Below, piece after piece: positions 1 to 8,768 of a stretch of 64,000 nt of DNA. A model generated the notes under the pieces. The model ran no database searches and was not told the DNA's origin. It saw only the letters and a program-made list of their open reading frames with translations. Position numbers and translations under genes: made by a program. Each line of letters starts with the position of its first letter. Within the stretch, counting starts at the first letter, position 1. The DNA is from Burkholderiales bacterium (GTDB lineage Bacteria > Pseudomonadota > Gammaproteobacteria > Burkholderiales > Usitatibacteraceae), in the NCBI GenBank assembly GCA_025359985.1, contig JANYDB010000068.1, positions 1 through 64,000 of the forward strand, written 5' to 3'.

Positions 1-265
1 CGTTGCCGCTTGTGCCGCCCGCGCCGCCGCTGGTGGCGCTGAGGGTGGCGGTGTTGTTGGGGGGCTGCACATACGTGAGCGGGCTTGCGGGGGTGCTGGT
101 GAGGCCGGTGATGGTTTGGCTCATGGTGCCGCCAACGGTGATGGTGAAGGATTGGCTCACGGCGGGGGCGGCGTTGTAGTTGACGTTACCGGGTTGGTTG
201 GCGCGGATGGTACAGGTGCCTGCGGTTTGGATCGTCGCTGAGCGCACAAGCGCCCTGTCCTTCAT
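1..265 (-). CDS. Ig-like repeat surface protein fragment (partial, runs off left edge)
   Basis: The minus strand reads as a low-complexity, Thr/Gly/Ser-rich protein with phrases such as TAGTCTIRANQPGN and QSFTITVGGT, typical of bacterial Ig-like (MBG/putative-Ig) repeats in large secreted adhesin-like proteins. An in-frame ATG lies at 263-265, but no convincing ribosome binding site precedes it, and the reading frame is open upstream. This may therefore be an internal piece joined to unrelated DNA rather than a true gene start. The stretch is much richer in G+C than its neighbours. Most of the protein lies outside the window. The repeat type is reasonably sure; whether the gene is intact is not. 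Confidence 0.45.
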   Translation of the reverse strand, partial: MKDRALVRSATIQTAGTCTIRANQPGNVNYNAAPAVSQSFTITVGGTMSQTITGLTSTPASPLTYVQPPNNTATLSATSGGAGGTSGN

Positions 266-365
266 GGGAACTCGATGTGGTCGCTGTGCGCGGATGTGCT
301 GATTTGCAGATGCTGGCATCATTGTGCGGTTGAAAAACGATGTTTTTTCATTGGTTTAAGTTACA

Positions 366-431
366 AAACCCTAGCACTGGCGCGGCGTTTTGGACATAAA
401 TGCCTTAAAGCGCTCTCTGGTGCTAGGGTTT
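366..431. repeat. 66-bp palindromic element, copy 1
   Basis: The element begins AAACCCTAGCAC and ends GTGCTAGGGTTT, so the outer 12 bp are perfect inverted repeats. The core contains ATAAATGCC. It has the same 66-bp length as seven other copies in this window and lies in the gap between the Ig-like fragment and the ATPase gene. Confidence 0.8.
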
Positions 432-560
432 GTGGATTCATTTTGTGATGGCAACCGTTTTGTTAATGCGTTAATGCGTGGGCTGATGATACTTGGTAAC
501 CGTTCGCCTAACACTGTTGTATCGCAGCTTAAGAAGTATCGTCAGGCTACGTATCAAATT

Positions 561-579
561 AATGGAGTCTGACCCCATT
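561..579 (+). repeat. REP palindrome, forward orientation
   Basis: This is a 19-bp near-palindrome, AATGGAGTCTGACCCCATT, with one mismatched pair. It is preceded by TATCAAATT, a flank shared with the copy at 4900. It lies 25 bp downstream of the stop codon of the ATPase gene and pairs, in inverted orientation, with the copy at 3383-3401 on that gene's other side. Confidence 0.8.
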
Positions 580-604
580 TATGCACATCCTTGAAAAATA
601 ATTA

Positions 605-3232
605 TTAAGCAGTGGCACGAGCTTTAAATTCAGCAATCCAGTTTGCCATGCCAATTACGTCTGCCGACAACTCGTCTGGTGTCGGTAAGACGATTGGAGT
701 TTCATTGGATTGCGAGTGTTCAAAGCAGGAATAACGAGTCATCAGCGTATCAATGAAATTGCAATCATTTGTCGTGATTTTTGATAATTCGCCTAGCTTT
801 CCATATGTCTGAAGTGAACGCCGAAAGCGCGATACAACATCATTCAGCAAGATTTTTTCAACACATCTTTCAATCAAAATCCGAAAATCACTGCATGTGG
901 CCTTTGCATGAATTTCATAACTATCTACATCACCATCGGTGTAGAATTTTCGGAGATTGGGTAAAATGTGATCACGAATTTTGTTGATTGCAGATTCCAA
1001 TTTATTTTCACGAATTTTCAAATCATTGACGATTCCAATGTTTGCACCTATGCGATGCAGCCCCGTTAAGGTTATTGATATCGGAGGTTGACTTTTTGCA
1101 TCAGCAGCCTTTGCATACCGTTGTACGGCATCATCTAGCAACGTCAGCAATGAAAGCCGATGAGTGAATACAATCACTTGTCGTGTTTTGGAAAGTTCAA
1201 TCAACCGTTCAACAACCTTTTCTTCGAAATCTTGATCGAGCGACGAGATAGGATCATCAAAGACAAATGGTGTTGGTTGTCCAGAACCCATCATGTCAGC
1301 AAGGAATGCAGCCAAGGATACTATTCTGGTTTCGCCTTCACTCAATATAAGGTTAGTGGCAACTGCTTTTTTTGCACCGACCAGTTTCAATTCGAATTTG
1401 ATTTTCCCTTTTCCTTCAAGAACAGAAGTCGGTTCAACTGGAATTCGCTCACCACCAAGATATTTAAGTTCATCAGAAAATCTTTTCTGATATCCAAGCG
1501 ATAATTCCTCGTCGGTCAGTTCATTCTTTTTAGTTGTAAGGGCATTCGTTTTGCACAAGGTTTCAGCACCTTCAATTTTTTTGATTGACTGCTTACGAAG
1601 AATTTCCTTTTCAATAGCTGCTCTATTTTGAGTCAGCCATTCTTTTGCTTTCCATTCGTTTAATTTCTTTTCAGCTTCTTTTCGCTTGTCGGCTTGCTGC
1701 AATTCGGTGAGTGTCTTTTCTCCCATAATGACTTGCTCTTCATATTTGGCGATTGATTTTTCAAGATCATCCCAAACGATGACATTCAATTTTCCGATTT
1801 CCGATATGCCAGTAATTAAGCCATGTCTAGCAACGATGGCATTGAACATGGCTTCACCAATCGCAGTGTCCACCTTCAATAATTCAATCTTGGTATTCCA
1901 TTCTTCCGTTTTAATCAAAGATGGAAAGGCTTCGATTTCTTCCTTGAGTAAATTTTCAGCTTTGATTGCTGAAGCCTCAAGCGAACCTTTGACAAATTTT
2001 TCAAATCCGGTCAGCCGTTCTTTCGCATGCTTATCAAGTTCTTGAAGGCACAGAACACATCGGCTTTCATCACCAATTACCGGAAAGTGGTCATCAGCAT
2101 AAGCAAGTTCGTCCGAGTATTTCCGTGCCGCTTCCCACATCAATTTCCAAGAATCTTCACCAACACCTGATAGCGATGCATTGGCAAATATTTTTTTGGC
2201 GTCCTCAGTCGCAACCTTTCGCTTATCCTTTGCATCCTTGCGAAGTGCAATTAACTGTTTGAATTTGTCGTCAGCCAATCCATTTTTCAATGTGGTAAAT
2301 TCGGTTTTGAGTTGGGTAATTCGCTGTTTGGTTTGAACAAATCCCTTGAGCTTGCCAGCAACATCGGTTTGCTGCATTAATAATTCAAGCCGACCTTTTT
2401 CTTCAACGTCTTCAGGGGTGATGACACATGCCTTATCAATTGCCAATTTCAATGTTCCATGACTTAACGAACTGATGAATGACTTGACAGTGGTTAATGC
2501 GAATTCAACGGGCAATATTGGCATTGCACTTACGAGGGCATTTTTTTGGACACCTAACGACTCGGAAACTCGATCACAAATTGCAACGAGCGCAGAAATG
2601 AATCGCATCCTACGAGGTTCATAACTCGCTTCATTTTTGCCATTGACATATGAAGCGGCTGTATGGCTATCAAAAATATGCACATGCCGTAATTCTTGCA
2701 CGGCACCTGATGGTAATGACCACTGCAAATTTTTTATTGAACCAGATACCGAGATTTTGATTTCAACAGATGGATTTACGTTGGTGGATGAAAATACATT
2801 CGGCTGTAAGTCCAATTTCATCAACGAGCCACATGCATGCTTCAATAATCGGGCATATCCAGATTTACCTGACCCGTTACCACCATACACGACATGCAAA
2901 TTTGATTGGCCGAAAGGGAGCTTGGCACCAGAAGTGATTGCATTGACACCGACGACATTATCAAGCTGTTCAATTCGCATCATTGCTGATGTCGGTGTTT
3001 GGGTAAATGAACCAGGTGGAACCGTCTTGAAGACCGTACCAGGCGTTTTCAAAGCCTCATTGGTACAAAGTGCTACCAGCACTTTCAAAGCTGCATCATC
3101 GGGTGTCTTTTGATCTTGGAGCAGGTTAGCGGCTGCTGTTTGTAACCATTGAGGTCTTCCAGATAGCCATGCCTCAAAATCCAAGAGACTATTCGGGGTT
3201 AGTTTCGGTGATGCAGCTTTTGTAGTAGTCAT
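605..3232 (-). CDS. AAA/ABC-type ATPase with zinc-hook-like motif and HEPN/anticodon-nuclease-like C-terminus (PrrC/RloC-like)
   Basis: This is an 875-residue protein. It has a Walker A motif GGNGSGKS (about 117-124), long charged coiled-coil-like stretches, a central CVLC (392-395) resembling the Rad50/RloC zinc hook, an ABC signature LSEGETR (630-636), Walker B FVFDDPISSLD (656-666) and a THR switch histidine. The last 120 residues hold R784-x3-E788 and RYSCFEH (R833 to H839), which fits the Arg/Glu/His set of PrrC/RloC anticodon nucleases and the HEPN R-x4-6-H motif. By analogy it would be an ATP-controlled RNase used against phage or DNA damage; this is inferred. The start at 3232 (MTTTKAAS) was preferred over a GTG at 3277; neither has a good ribosome binding site. 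It stands alone, bracketed by inverted REP copies. A plain SMC-like repair ATPase is the alternative. Confidence 0.7.
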   Translation of the reverse strand: MTTTKAASPKLTPNSLLDFEAWLSGRPQWLQTAAANLLQDQKTPDDAALKVLVALCTNEALKTPGTVFKTVPPGSFTQTPTSAMMRIEQLDNVVGVNAITSGAKLPFGQSNLHVVYGGNGSGKSGYARLLKHACGSLMKLDLQPNVFSSTNVNPSVEIKISVSGSIKNLQWSLPSGAVQELRHVHIFDSHTAASYVNGKNEASYEPRRMRFISALVAICDRVSESLGVQKNALVSAMPILPVEFALTTVKSFISSLSHGTLKLAIDKACVITPEDVEEKGRLELLMQQTDVAGKLKGFVQTKQRITQLKTEFTTLKNGLADDKFKQLIALRKDAKDKRKVATEDAKKIFANASLSGVGEDSWKLMWEAARKYSDELAYADDHFPVIGDESRCVLCLQELDKHAKERLTGFEKFVKGSLEASAIKAENLLKEEIEAFPSLIKTEEWNTKIELLKVDTAIGEAMFNAIVARHGLITGISEIGKLNVIVWDDLEKSIAKYEEQVIMGEKTLTELQQADKRKEAEKKLNEWKAKEWLTQNRAAIEKEILRKQSIKKIEGAETLCKTNALTTKKNELTDEELSLGYQKRFSDELKYLGGERIPVEPTSVLEGKGKIKFELKLVGAKKAVATNLILSEGETRIVSLAAFLADMMGSGQPTPFVFDDPISSLDQDFEEKVVERLIELSKTRQVIVFTHRLSLLTLLDDAVQRYAKAADAKSQPPISITLTGLHRIGANIGIVNDLKIRENKLESAINKIRDHILPNLRKFYTDGDVDSYEIHAKATCSDFRILIERCVEKILLNDVVSRFRRSLQTYGKLGELSKITTNDCNFIDTLMTRYSCFEHSQSNETPIVLPTPDELSADVIGMANWIAEFKARATA

Positions 3233-3382
3233 GTTGTGAAATTGATATCGTTCATGAGCCGAGCTTCCACATATCACGACTGTTTTGGATTAGCTGTCGG
3301 CAATATTTTCCTCTCCGATCATACCATTGGTTAACTTTCCGTATAACTGGTAGTTTTAACAGGTGCGAGAAAAAATGAAAAA

Positions 3383-3401
3383 AATGGGGTCAGACTCCAT
3401 T
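3383..3401 (-). repeat. REP palindrome, reverse orientation
   Basis: AATGGGGTCAGACTCCATT is the reverse complement of the 561-579 copy. A second half-copy (GACCCCATTT) follows at 3411-3420. It lies 150 bp upstream of the start of the ATPase gene, so that gene sits between two inverted REPs. Confidence 0.8.
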
Positions 3402-3429
3402 TATGACTGTGACCCCATTTATGACTGAG

Positions 3430-3495
3430 AACAAAACAAGAACAAAACAAGAACAAAACAAAAACAAAACAAGAACAAAACAAGAACAAAACAGT
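3430..3495. repeat. 11-bp tandem repeat, six units
   Basis: The unit AACAAAACAAG is repeated six times head to tail with few changes (3430-3440, 3441-3451 and so on). It starts just after a REP half-copy that itself contains ATTTATGACTG. An open frame on the minus strand across it gives only a Phe/Leu/Cys repeat and is not taken as a gene. It is a plausible variable-number locus between the ATPase gene and the serC remnant. Confidence 0.8.
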
Positions 3496-3611
3496 AATGA
3501 AAGTCTTAGCGCCGAGATATGACAGTTTTACTAAAATCTGTTTCGGATTAGGCAATACGTCATCTTGGCATCCATGAACGCGCAAAGACCAAGCCATCGA
3601 TGTTATGGGTG

Positions 3612-4077
3612 TTATTGATGTTTCGCTGCAAACTCGCGCATATAAGCCACCAACGTCTCAACGGCGACTAACGAGACCGCGTTATAAATCGAGGCTCGCA
3701 TTCCGCCAACTGCCTTATGCCCCTTCAAACCGACCAGACCGGCTACTTCTGCGCCTTGCAAGAATGCAGCGTTATGCTGCTCGTTGCGCAGGAAAAACAC
3801 GACGTTCATTTGGGATCGATCCGTTACAGCCACGTGGTTATGATAAAAACCGTTCGAGCCATCGATTGTTTGGTAGAGTAGCGCCGCTTTTGCCGCATTG
3901 ATCTTACCCATCGCGGCGACACCGCCTTGTTGCTTGAGCCATTTGAAGGTCAATCCGGCGAGATAGACTACAAATGTCGGCGGTGTGTTGAGCATCCAGT
4001 CATGCTGGGCTTGCTGGGTATAGTCGAAAACCGAGGGGGTCATGGGATGGGGATGGCCAAGCAAGTCTTCAGAAATA
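3612..4077 (-). pseudogene. serC: C-terminal remnant of phosphoserine aminotransferase
   Basis: The translated piece carries SerC hallmarks: [24 protein letters not shown], the RSQMNVVF strand and a C-terminal [17 protein letters not shown] block. Only about 150 of the usual 360 or so residues remain. The N-terminal two thirds, including the PLP-binding lysine, are missing. Similarity can be followed upstream through SEDLLGHP to about 4077, exactly where a REP palindrome begins. Beyond it lies the RAYT gene. The natural stop codon at 3612 is kept. SerC makes phosphoserine from phosphohydroxypyruvate; this remnant cannot do so, and an intact copy is expected elsewhere. The identification is confident; how it was cut is inferred. 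Confidence 0.8.
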
Positions 4078-4096
4078 AATGAAGTCAGACTCCATT
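4078..4096 (-). repeat. REP palindrome, reverse orientation, at the 3' end of the RAYT gene
   Basis: AATGAAGTCAGACTCCATT is a slightly diverged copy. The stop codon of the RAYT gene (4085-4087) lies inside it, and the serC remnant breaks off at its other edge. Confidence 0.75.
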
Positions 4097-4822
4097 TTCC
4101 CTCTTTTCGCTCTTCAATTCATGCACACGCGGCCTCCCCCGCCCTTTCGACACTGCACGTCGCGCCGACAATGCCTCAATCTCGGCTGCAAATCGGTCGC
4201 TACCCAGCGCCCAACCCTTGTTGGTCGCATCGCGGATCGTTTTCAGTTCATCTTCCGTCGTGATGGTCTTAAACGTCTTAAACAGTTGCCGGTAAGCCAA
4301 ACGCCGGTCTTCGTCTGTGGCCGCCAGCGCCAAATACTGCTGATGCGGTTCCAGCCAGACGCTGTTTGCGCCCGCGTCTCCATCCGCATAACGGCGAAAG
4401 CTCGACCACGCATAGGCACGGGGGTGCGCGACCATGTTGGCGCGTACCGGGTTCATGTCGATGTAGTGCATCAGTTTCAACAAGTAACTTTCGCTATCCA
4501 CCACGGTGGCGCGGTAGCGGCCTTCCCACAGGGTGCCGGTGCGTTTATAGGTGTCGTTAAAATATTGAACATAGCGCCGCCCGACCGATTGCAGCGTTTT
4601 GCCGATGCTGTCGGCATACAGTGGGCTTGCTAATAGGTGAATGTGATTAGTCATCAACACATAACCATGAATCGCCAGGCCAAACCGCCCGGCTGCTTCG
4701 ACTAATGCATCGCGAAAGAACTGATAGTCCGCCTCACGAGCGAAAACGGTCTGTCGGTTGTTACCGCGCTGAATAATATGCTGCGGTTGGCCGGGGATAG
4801 CAAAACGTGGAAGACGGGCCAT
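4085..4822 (-). CDS. REP-associated tyrosine transposase (RAYT, Y1/HUH family)
   Basis: A 245-residue protein of the Y1_Tnp/HUH superfamily. It shows the HUH-type metal-binding pair in MTNHIHLL (H60, H62) and the conserved [16 protein letters not shown] segment (113-128) that carries the nucleophilic tyrosine and a typical RAYT signature. GNNRQTVF and [10 protein letters not shown] are also characteristic. Such proteins nick single-stranded REP palindromes, and copies of the matching palindrome lie at both sides (4078; 4900-5052). The C-terminus is Arg/Lys-rich. It is a stand-alone gene with a domesticated, single-copy look: there are no terminal repeats other than REPs. The family is sure; activity is not known. 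Confidence 0.92.
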   Translation of the reverse strand: MARLPRFAIPGQPQHIIQRGNNRQTVFAREADYQFFRDALVEAAGRFGLAIHGYVLMTNHIHLLASPLYADSIGKTLQSVGRRYVQYFNDTYKRTGTLWEGRYRATVVDSESYLLKLMHYIDMNPVRANMVAHPRAYAWSSFRRYADGDAGANSVWLEPHQQYLALAATDEDRRLAYRQLFKTFKTITTEDELKTIRDATNKGWALGSDRFAAEIEALSARRAVSKGRGRPRVHELKSEKRENGV

Positions 4823-4899
4823 GGGTACGTTGTTGACAAGAATAAAAAGTCGTTGGGATGATTGTGACTATGATTAGTGGTAACTATTTATATCAAATT

Positions 4900-5091
4900 A
4901 ATGGAGTCTGACCCTGCGGTTTCCTCTATATGTGCACTATTAACGTGAGACTTGTTAACTAATCGCATGATTCATAAGGACTATTCGAGGGGATACCTCA
5001 GAGTCTGACCCCATTTTTCATTTTTTTAAAATTAATGGAGTCTGACCCCATTTTTTCCTTTTCCATTTTTTCCTTTTTTTATGACCCCATT
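4900..5091 (+). repeat. Cluster of forward REP palindromes upstream of the RAYT gene
   Basis: There is a half-copy at 4900-4914 (with the TATCAAATT flank), a second partial copy at 5001-5015, a full copy AATGGAGTCTGACCCCATT at 5034-5052, and a decayed half at 5081-5090. T-rich stretches separate them. All face the opposite way from the 4078 copy, so the RAYT gene is enclosed by inverted REPs. Confidence 0.75.
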
Positions 5092-5605
5092 TTTTTACTC
5101 GAGTTGCTATTGAACTGTCCTGGAGCCAAATAGCTGCACCCCGTGCGCAATATGACCCCGTGCGCAATACAAATTCGTTTCAATTTCCCCACCTCTCAAT
5201 ATCGACATCTATTACAACTTAAAGCTCCAAATGGCAAGTCATTTGCCAACGCCGCATAATTCCACGTCGCAGCAGGCAACATACTTCCAAAATTTGCAAC
5301 TAGCGAAATGGGCCAACGTCAATTGTTTTGCGAAACTATGCGCCCTGCCCCGTTTATTGCTGACCCGTTTAGTGAACCACGACGCGAAGGCGCACCGCGG
5401 CGATTTTTGCCTAGACGCGGTTTTTGGAAATGCGGATTGCAATTGCATGAGGTGAAGCATAGCAGGAGAGATGGATTTTTATTCAGCTACCGATTCCGTC
5501 AAGGGCGCGCGCAGCGCGGCACAGCAAACCCTTGTCCAACGGGGATTTCCTTCGGTCACGGCCACGAAGAGAACACGCTCAGACCTGCGCGCGAATCAAA
5601 TGCAC
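5053..5605. other. Intergenic stretch with no recognised gene
   Basis: After the REP cluster this stretch holds short open frames on both strands, none with a recognisable product or convincing codon pattern. A 47-codon frame starting at 5471 (MDFYSATDSVKGARS) has AGGAG only two bases before its ATG, and I do not claim it. The stretch is probably decayed DNA between the RAYT and the 66-bp palindrome at 5606. Confidence 0.5.
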
Positions 5606-5671
5606 AAACTCTAGCACTGGTGGGCTTCATGGCGGCATTTTGGCCCAAACGCCGCACCAATACGGTTGTTT
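5606..5671. repeat. 66-bp palindromic element, copy 2
   Basis: It begins AAACTCTAGCACTGGTG and ends GGTTGTTT, with a core containing GGCATTTTGGCC. The outer arms are partly decayed, but length and layout match the other copies. It abuts and overlaps by two bases the stop codon of the yaeQ-like gene. Confidence 0.65.
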
Positions 5672-6215
5672 AAACCGCTGATTTGTAAGTAACCAACTCC
5701 ACCGAAACCATTTCTGCATCGCTTGAAAACATCATCGCGCCATCCTGAATGCTGGCGCTAAATGACATATTGCGTTCGGCTAATTTGGCGAGGGCTTTGC
5801 TGGTTTCTTGCGGCACGTTGTACACCGTCAAATTATTCAATCTCGCGACAAGTGATTCGTTTTGCTTCCACCACATCTCGGCAGCGCTGCCGCCGTAGGT
5901 GTAGAGCGTGACCGCGGTTGAGCGTCCGCAGGCTTTGCGTAACCATTTCTCGTCTGGCAGGCCGACATCGATCCAATCCTGAATCGCACCGGTAAAATCT
6001 TTGCGCCACAGGGTGGGCTCATGATCGGTGGAAATGCCTTTGGCGAATTCCAGATATTCCTCGGCATGTAGTGCAAACGCAATCACCCGCACCATCATGC
6101 GCTCGTCGGTTTCGGAGGGATGCCGCGCTATGGTCAGCTCATGCGTCGCATAATAGCCGCGATCCATATCGGAGACGGCCAGCTCGGCTTTAAAGATCGT
6201 GGATTTAATCGCCAT
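5670..6215 (-). CDS. yaeQ: YaeQ family protein
   Basis: The 181-residue product matches the YaeQ family along its length: MAIKSTIFKAELAVSDMDR at the N-terminus, RVIAFALHAEE, PTLWRKDFTG, and WW plus SFSASIQDG near the C-terminus. YaeQ has a PD-(D/E)XK-nuclease-like fold; the biochemical role is unsettled, and early reports linked it to suppression of rfaH defects. It lies first in a minus-strand run but is 21 bp from the next gene upstream, so co-transcription with the S4-domain gene is likely. The 3' end touches a 66-bp palindrome. The family call is confident, the function is open. Confidence 0.88.
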   Translation of the reverse strand: MAIKSTIFKAELAVSDMDRGYYATHELTIARHPSETDERMMVRVIAFALHAEEYLEFAKGISTDHEPTLWRKDFTGAIQDWIDVGLPDEKWLRKACGRSTAVTLYTYGGSAAEMWWKQNESLVARLNNLTVYNVPQETSKALAKLAERNMSFSASIQDGAMMFSSDAEMVSVELVTYKSAV

Positions 6216-6236
6216 GAGATTTTCTTGATTTCCTTA

Positions 6237-6464
6237 TTAACTACCCTTCGGCGCCAACACAAAAATCCTCGCGCCTTGATAGCGCACGACCTGTCCCGCC
6301 CGAATCTTGTTGCGTTTGCGCGATTCAGGTTTGCCATCCACGGTGACTAAACCCTGCACCACCAGTGCCGAGCCGCCGCCGCCGCTTGCGGCAAAGCCGG
6401 CCAACTTCAGTAAATGATTTAGCTCAATATATTCTTCGGTGAGGTAATACTCGACATCGTTCAT
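6237..6464 (-). CDS. S4-domain RNA-binding protein (YbcJ-like)
   Basis: A 75-residue protein made almost wholly of an S4 RNA-binding domain: YIELNHLLKLAGFAASGG, then VVQGLVTVDGKPESRKRNKIRAGQVV. The pattern GxVxVNG-xxExRKRxKLxxGD is typical of the small YbcJ/RqcP-like group. The RNA target is unknown. A minor oddity is the run of four glycines in the first loop, where one or two are usual. It sits 50 bp downstream of the YchJ-type gene and just upstream of yaeQ on the same strand. Confidence 0.85.
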   Translation of the reverse strand: MNDVEYYLTEEYIELNHLLKLAGFAASGGGGSALVVQGLVTVDGKPESRKRNKIRAGQVVRYQGARIFVLAPKGS

Positions 6465-6514
6465 GAGCGTTCCTTGATTCCGTAAACGTAATTATTGTGA
6501 TTGCAGCAAATAAA

Positions 6515-6922
6515 TTAGGGATGTTCACCATCAACATAAAACCAGCAGCCTTGTTCGCGAATAAAGTGGCTGACTTCATGCATGCGTTCCGCGCGTTTTC
6601 CAAGCCTGCCGCCGATTTTAAAGCGGGCAACAAATTCAACGATGGCACTATCGTTATCTGCTGCGTTGACCACATGCCGCTTGATGTCCAGCCCCAGCCA
6701 TTGAGTGGTGGCTGCATGATCAAGCTGCAAGCTGGCGGGGCGCGTACTTTTATGCCAAGTGGAAAGCAAATAAACCTCATGTCGCAACACATATGCACTG
6801 TAGCGCGAGCGCATCAGCGCTTCAGCGGTGGGTGCATGCTCATCATTTTCTATAAAACGACCACAGCATGGCGCATAAAATTTGCCACTATCACAACAGC
6901 AAACGCGGCTGGCAACCGTCAT
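6515..6922 (-). CDS. YchJ/UPF0225 family SEC-C motif protein
   Basis: This is 135 residues. The N-terminus holds a SEC-C-like zinc motif ([13 protein letters not shown]), followed by the typical [24 protein letters not shown] and the C-terminal HEVSHF plus WFYVDGE segments of the UPF0225/YchJ group, which adopts an NTF2-like fold. The normal first SEC-C pattern is CPCGS; here it is CCCDS. It overlaps the stop of prfC by four bases (ATGA), which indicates translational coupling with the release-factor gene. Function is not established. Confidence 0.85.
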   Translation of the reverse strand: MTVASRVCCCDSGKFYAPCCGRFIENDEHAPTAEALMRSRYSAYVLRHEVYLLSTWHKSTRPASLQLDHAATTQWLGLDIKRHVVNAADNDSAIVEFVARFKIGGRLGKRAERMHEVSHFIREQGCWFYVDGEHP

Positions 6923-8601
6923 GTACCCAGCTTCACCGCATGCTCACGGGTGGTGTGAAATTTTAGTTTCGGCCAGCGTTCTTCGGTGAGCTGCAGGTTC
7001 ACATTATTCGGCGCAAGATAAGCTAGATTATGCGCAGCATCGTAGGCAACATTGTGCGCAAGCGCATCTTCAAAATCTGCGAGCAAGCGTTTGTCGTCGC
7101 CCGTCACCCAGCGCGCGCAGGTTGTGCCGGTACCTTCAAACACGGCGTCGACGCCGTACTCATTCTGCAATCGACTGGCGACGACTTCAAACTGCAGCAC
7201 ACCGACCGCGCCCAATATCAAATCGCCGCCGCTGACTGGCTTGAATACCTGCACGGCACCTTCTTCGCCTAGCTGCTGCAAACCCTTGTGCAACTGTTTG
7301 ACCTTGAGTGGATTACGAATCCGCACCGCGCGGAAAAAATCCGGCGCGAAGTAGGGGATGCCGGTGAATTGCAAAGGCTCGCCTTCGGAGAATGAATCGC
7401 CAATCTGCATATTGCCGTGATTGGGCAGGCCAATAATATCGCCCGCATAAGCGACTTCCACCTGCTCTCGGCTAGCCGCCATAAAGGTGACGACGTTGCT
7501 GACGCGAATCTCGCGATTGATGCGCAGATGATTGATCTTCATGCCGCGTTCAAATTTGCCCGAGCATACCCGCAGGAAGGCGATCCGGTCGCGGTGCGAG
7601 GGATCCATGTTCGCCTGAATTTTAAACACAAAGCCTGCGAACGGCGCTTCAGCCGGGCCAACCGTGCGAATCGTCGCATCGCGCGGGCGCGGTGCAGGTG
7701 CCCAATCGAGCAGCGCTTTTAAAATCTCGCGCACCCCAAAATTGTTAATGGCTGAACCAAAAAAAACCGGCGTTTGTTTACCCGCCAAAAACTGCTCAAG
7801 ATCGTAAGGATGCGACGCTCCCTTAACTAATTCCACCTGCATTTTCAGCTCTTCAATTTCCATCGGGAACATCGCGGCCAGGCGCGGATTATCAATGCCC
7901 TTGATGATTTCAAACTCACCGGTATTGCGATCCTCGCCCGCTTCGAACAGCATAATTTCATCACGCAACAAATGATAAACGCCGCGGAAAGTCTTGCCCA
8001 TGCCAATCGGCCAAGTCACCGGCGCGCATTCAATCTTCAGCACCGATTCCACCTCGTCCAGCAATTCCAGCGGGTCGCGCGTCTCGCGATCCATTTTGTT
8101 CATGAAAGTAATGATCGGCGTGGCGCGCATGCGGCATACATTCAGCAGCTTGATCGTTTGGGTTTCCACACCTTTGGCGGCGTCGATCACCATCAGCGCC
8201 GAATCCACCGCCGTCAACACACGATACGTATCTTCCGAGAAATCCTGGTGGCCCGGGGTGTCCAGCAGATTGACGACGTGATCCTGGTATTCAAACTGCA
8301 TCACCGAGCTGGCCACCGAAATGCCGCGCTGCTTCTCGATTTCCATCCAATCCGAAGTCGCATGACGCGAACTTTTTCGCGCCTTCACCGTACCCGCCTG
8401 CTGAATCGCGCCGGAAAACAGCAGCAGCTTTTCAGTCAGCGTGGTTTTACCCGCATCAGGGTGCGAGATGATGCCGAAGGTGCGACGGCGTGCCACTTCT
8501 TTCGTGATGTTGGCGATATCACGTGCGGTTTCGTTGCTGGCTTCGGCAATGGTTTCGGGTGCAGCCGACGAAACGGCGGGGCGGGAGAAATCGGTAGACA
8601 T
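6919..8601 (-). CDS. prfC: Peptide chain release factor 3
   Basis: A translational GTPase of about 560 residues. G1 is SHPDAGKT (46-53), G3 is DTPGH (114-118) and G4 is NKMD (168-171). The [14 protein letters not shown] switch region and the C-terminal RF3 domain ([24 protein letters not shown]) set it apart from EF-G and LepA. RF3 recycles RF1/RF2 from the ribosome after peptide release. I chose the ATG at 8601. A TTG at 8619 in frame adds six residues. The N-terminal 36 residues before EVARRRTF are longer than in E. coli RF3. It is followed by the YchJ-type gene with a 4-bp overlap. Confidence 0.96.
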   Translation of the reverse strand: MSTDFSRPAVSSAAPETIAEASNETARDIANITKEVARRRTFGIISHPDAGKTTLTEKLLLFSGAIQQAGTVKARKSSRHATSDWMEIEKQRGISVASSVMQFEYQDHVVNLLDTPGHQDFSEDTYRVLTAVDSALMVIDAAKGVETQTIKLLNVCRMRATPIITFMNKMDRETRDPLELLDEVESVLKIECAPVTWPIGMGKTFRGVYHLLRDEIMLFEAGEDRNTGEFEIIKGIDNPRLAAMFPMEIEELKMQVELVKGASHPYDLEQFLAGKQTPVFFGSAINNFGVREILKALLDWAPAPRPRDATIRTVGPAEAPFAGFVFKIQANMDPSHRDRIAFLRVCSGKFERGMKINHLRINREIRVSNVVTFMAASREQVEVAYAGDIIGLPNHGNMQIGDSFSEGEPLQFTGIPYFAPDFFRAVRIRNPLKVKQLHKGLQQLGEEGAVQVFKPVSGGDLILGAVGVLQFEVVASRLQNEYGVDAVFEGTGTTCARWVTGDDKRLLADFEDALAHNVAYDAAHNLAYLAPNNVNLQLTEERWPKLKFHTTREHAVKLGT

Positions 8602-8768
8602 GGGTACGCAATCAAACAATCAAGTGTGAGCCCATGATTTTACTGTCTATGACAGCCTAAGTCGAATCCGATTACGATGTGTCTGATCGGGAGCGCCTTT
8701 ATAATTCAGACTTTCTACACACTGCTCCTTCATTTTCGTTGTTTACATCCGCTCCTATTTGGACTCAT

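Noticed and set aside
390-572. 60-codon open frame on the plus strand
   Set aside because: It starts with TTG inside a 66-bp palindrome, ends at a REP, has no ribosome binding site and no recognisable product.
3430-3495. Possible CRISPR-like array
   Set aside because: Units are contiguous 11-mers without spacers, and no cas genes are present.
3331-3597. 88-codon minus-strand frame with FLFCSCFV repeats
   Set aside because: The apparent hydrophobic repeat is only the translation of the 11-bp tandem repeat and a REP; there is no independent sign of coding.
5471-5614. 47-codon small gene MDFYSATDSV...
   Set aside because: The AGGAG lies only two bases from the ATG, there is no known family, and it runs into a palindromic repeat.
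7972-8637. Long open frame antisense to prfC (221 codons)
   Set aside because: It is the shadow of a strongly supported prfC gene; composition is Arg/His-rich, as expected for an antisense frame.
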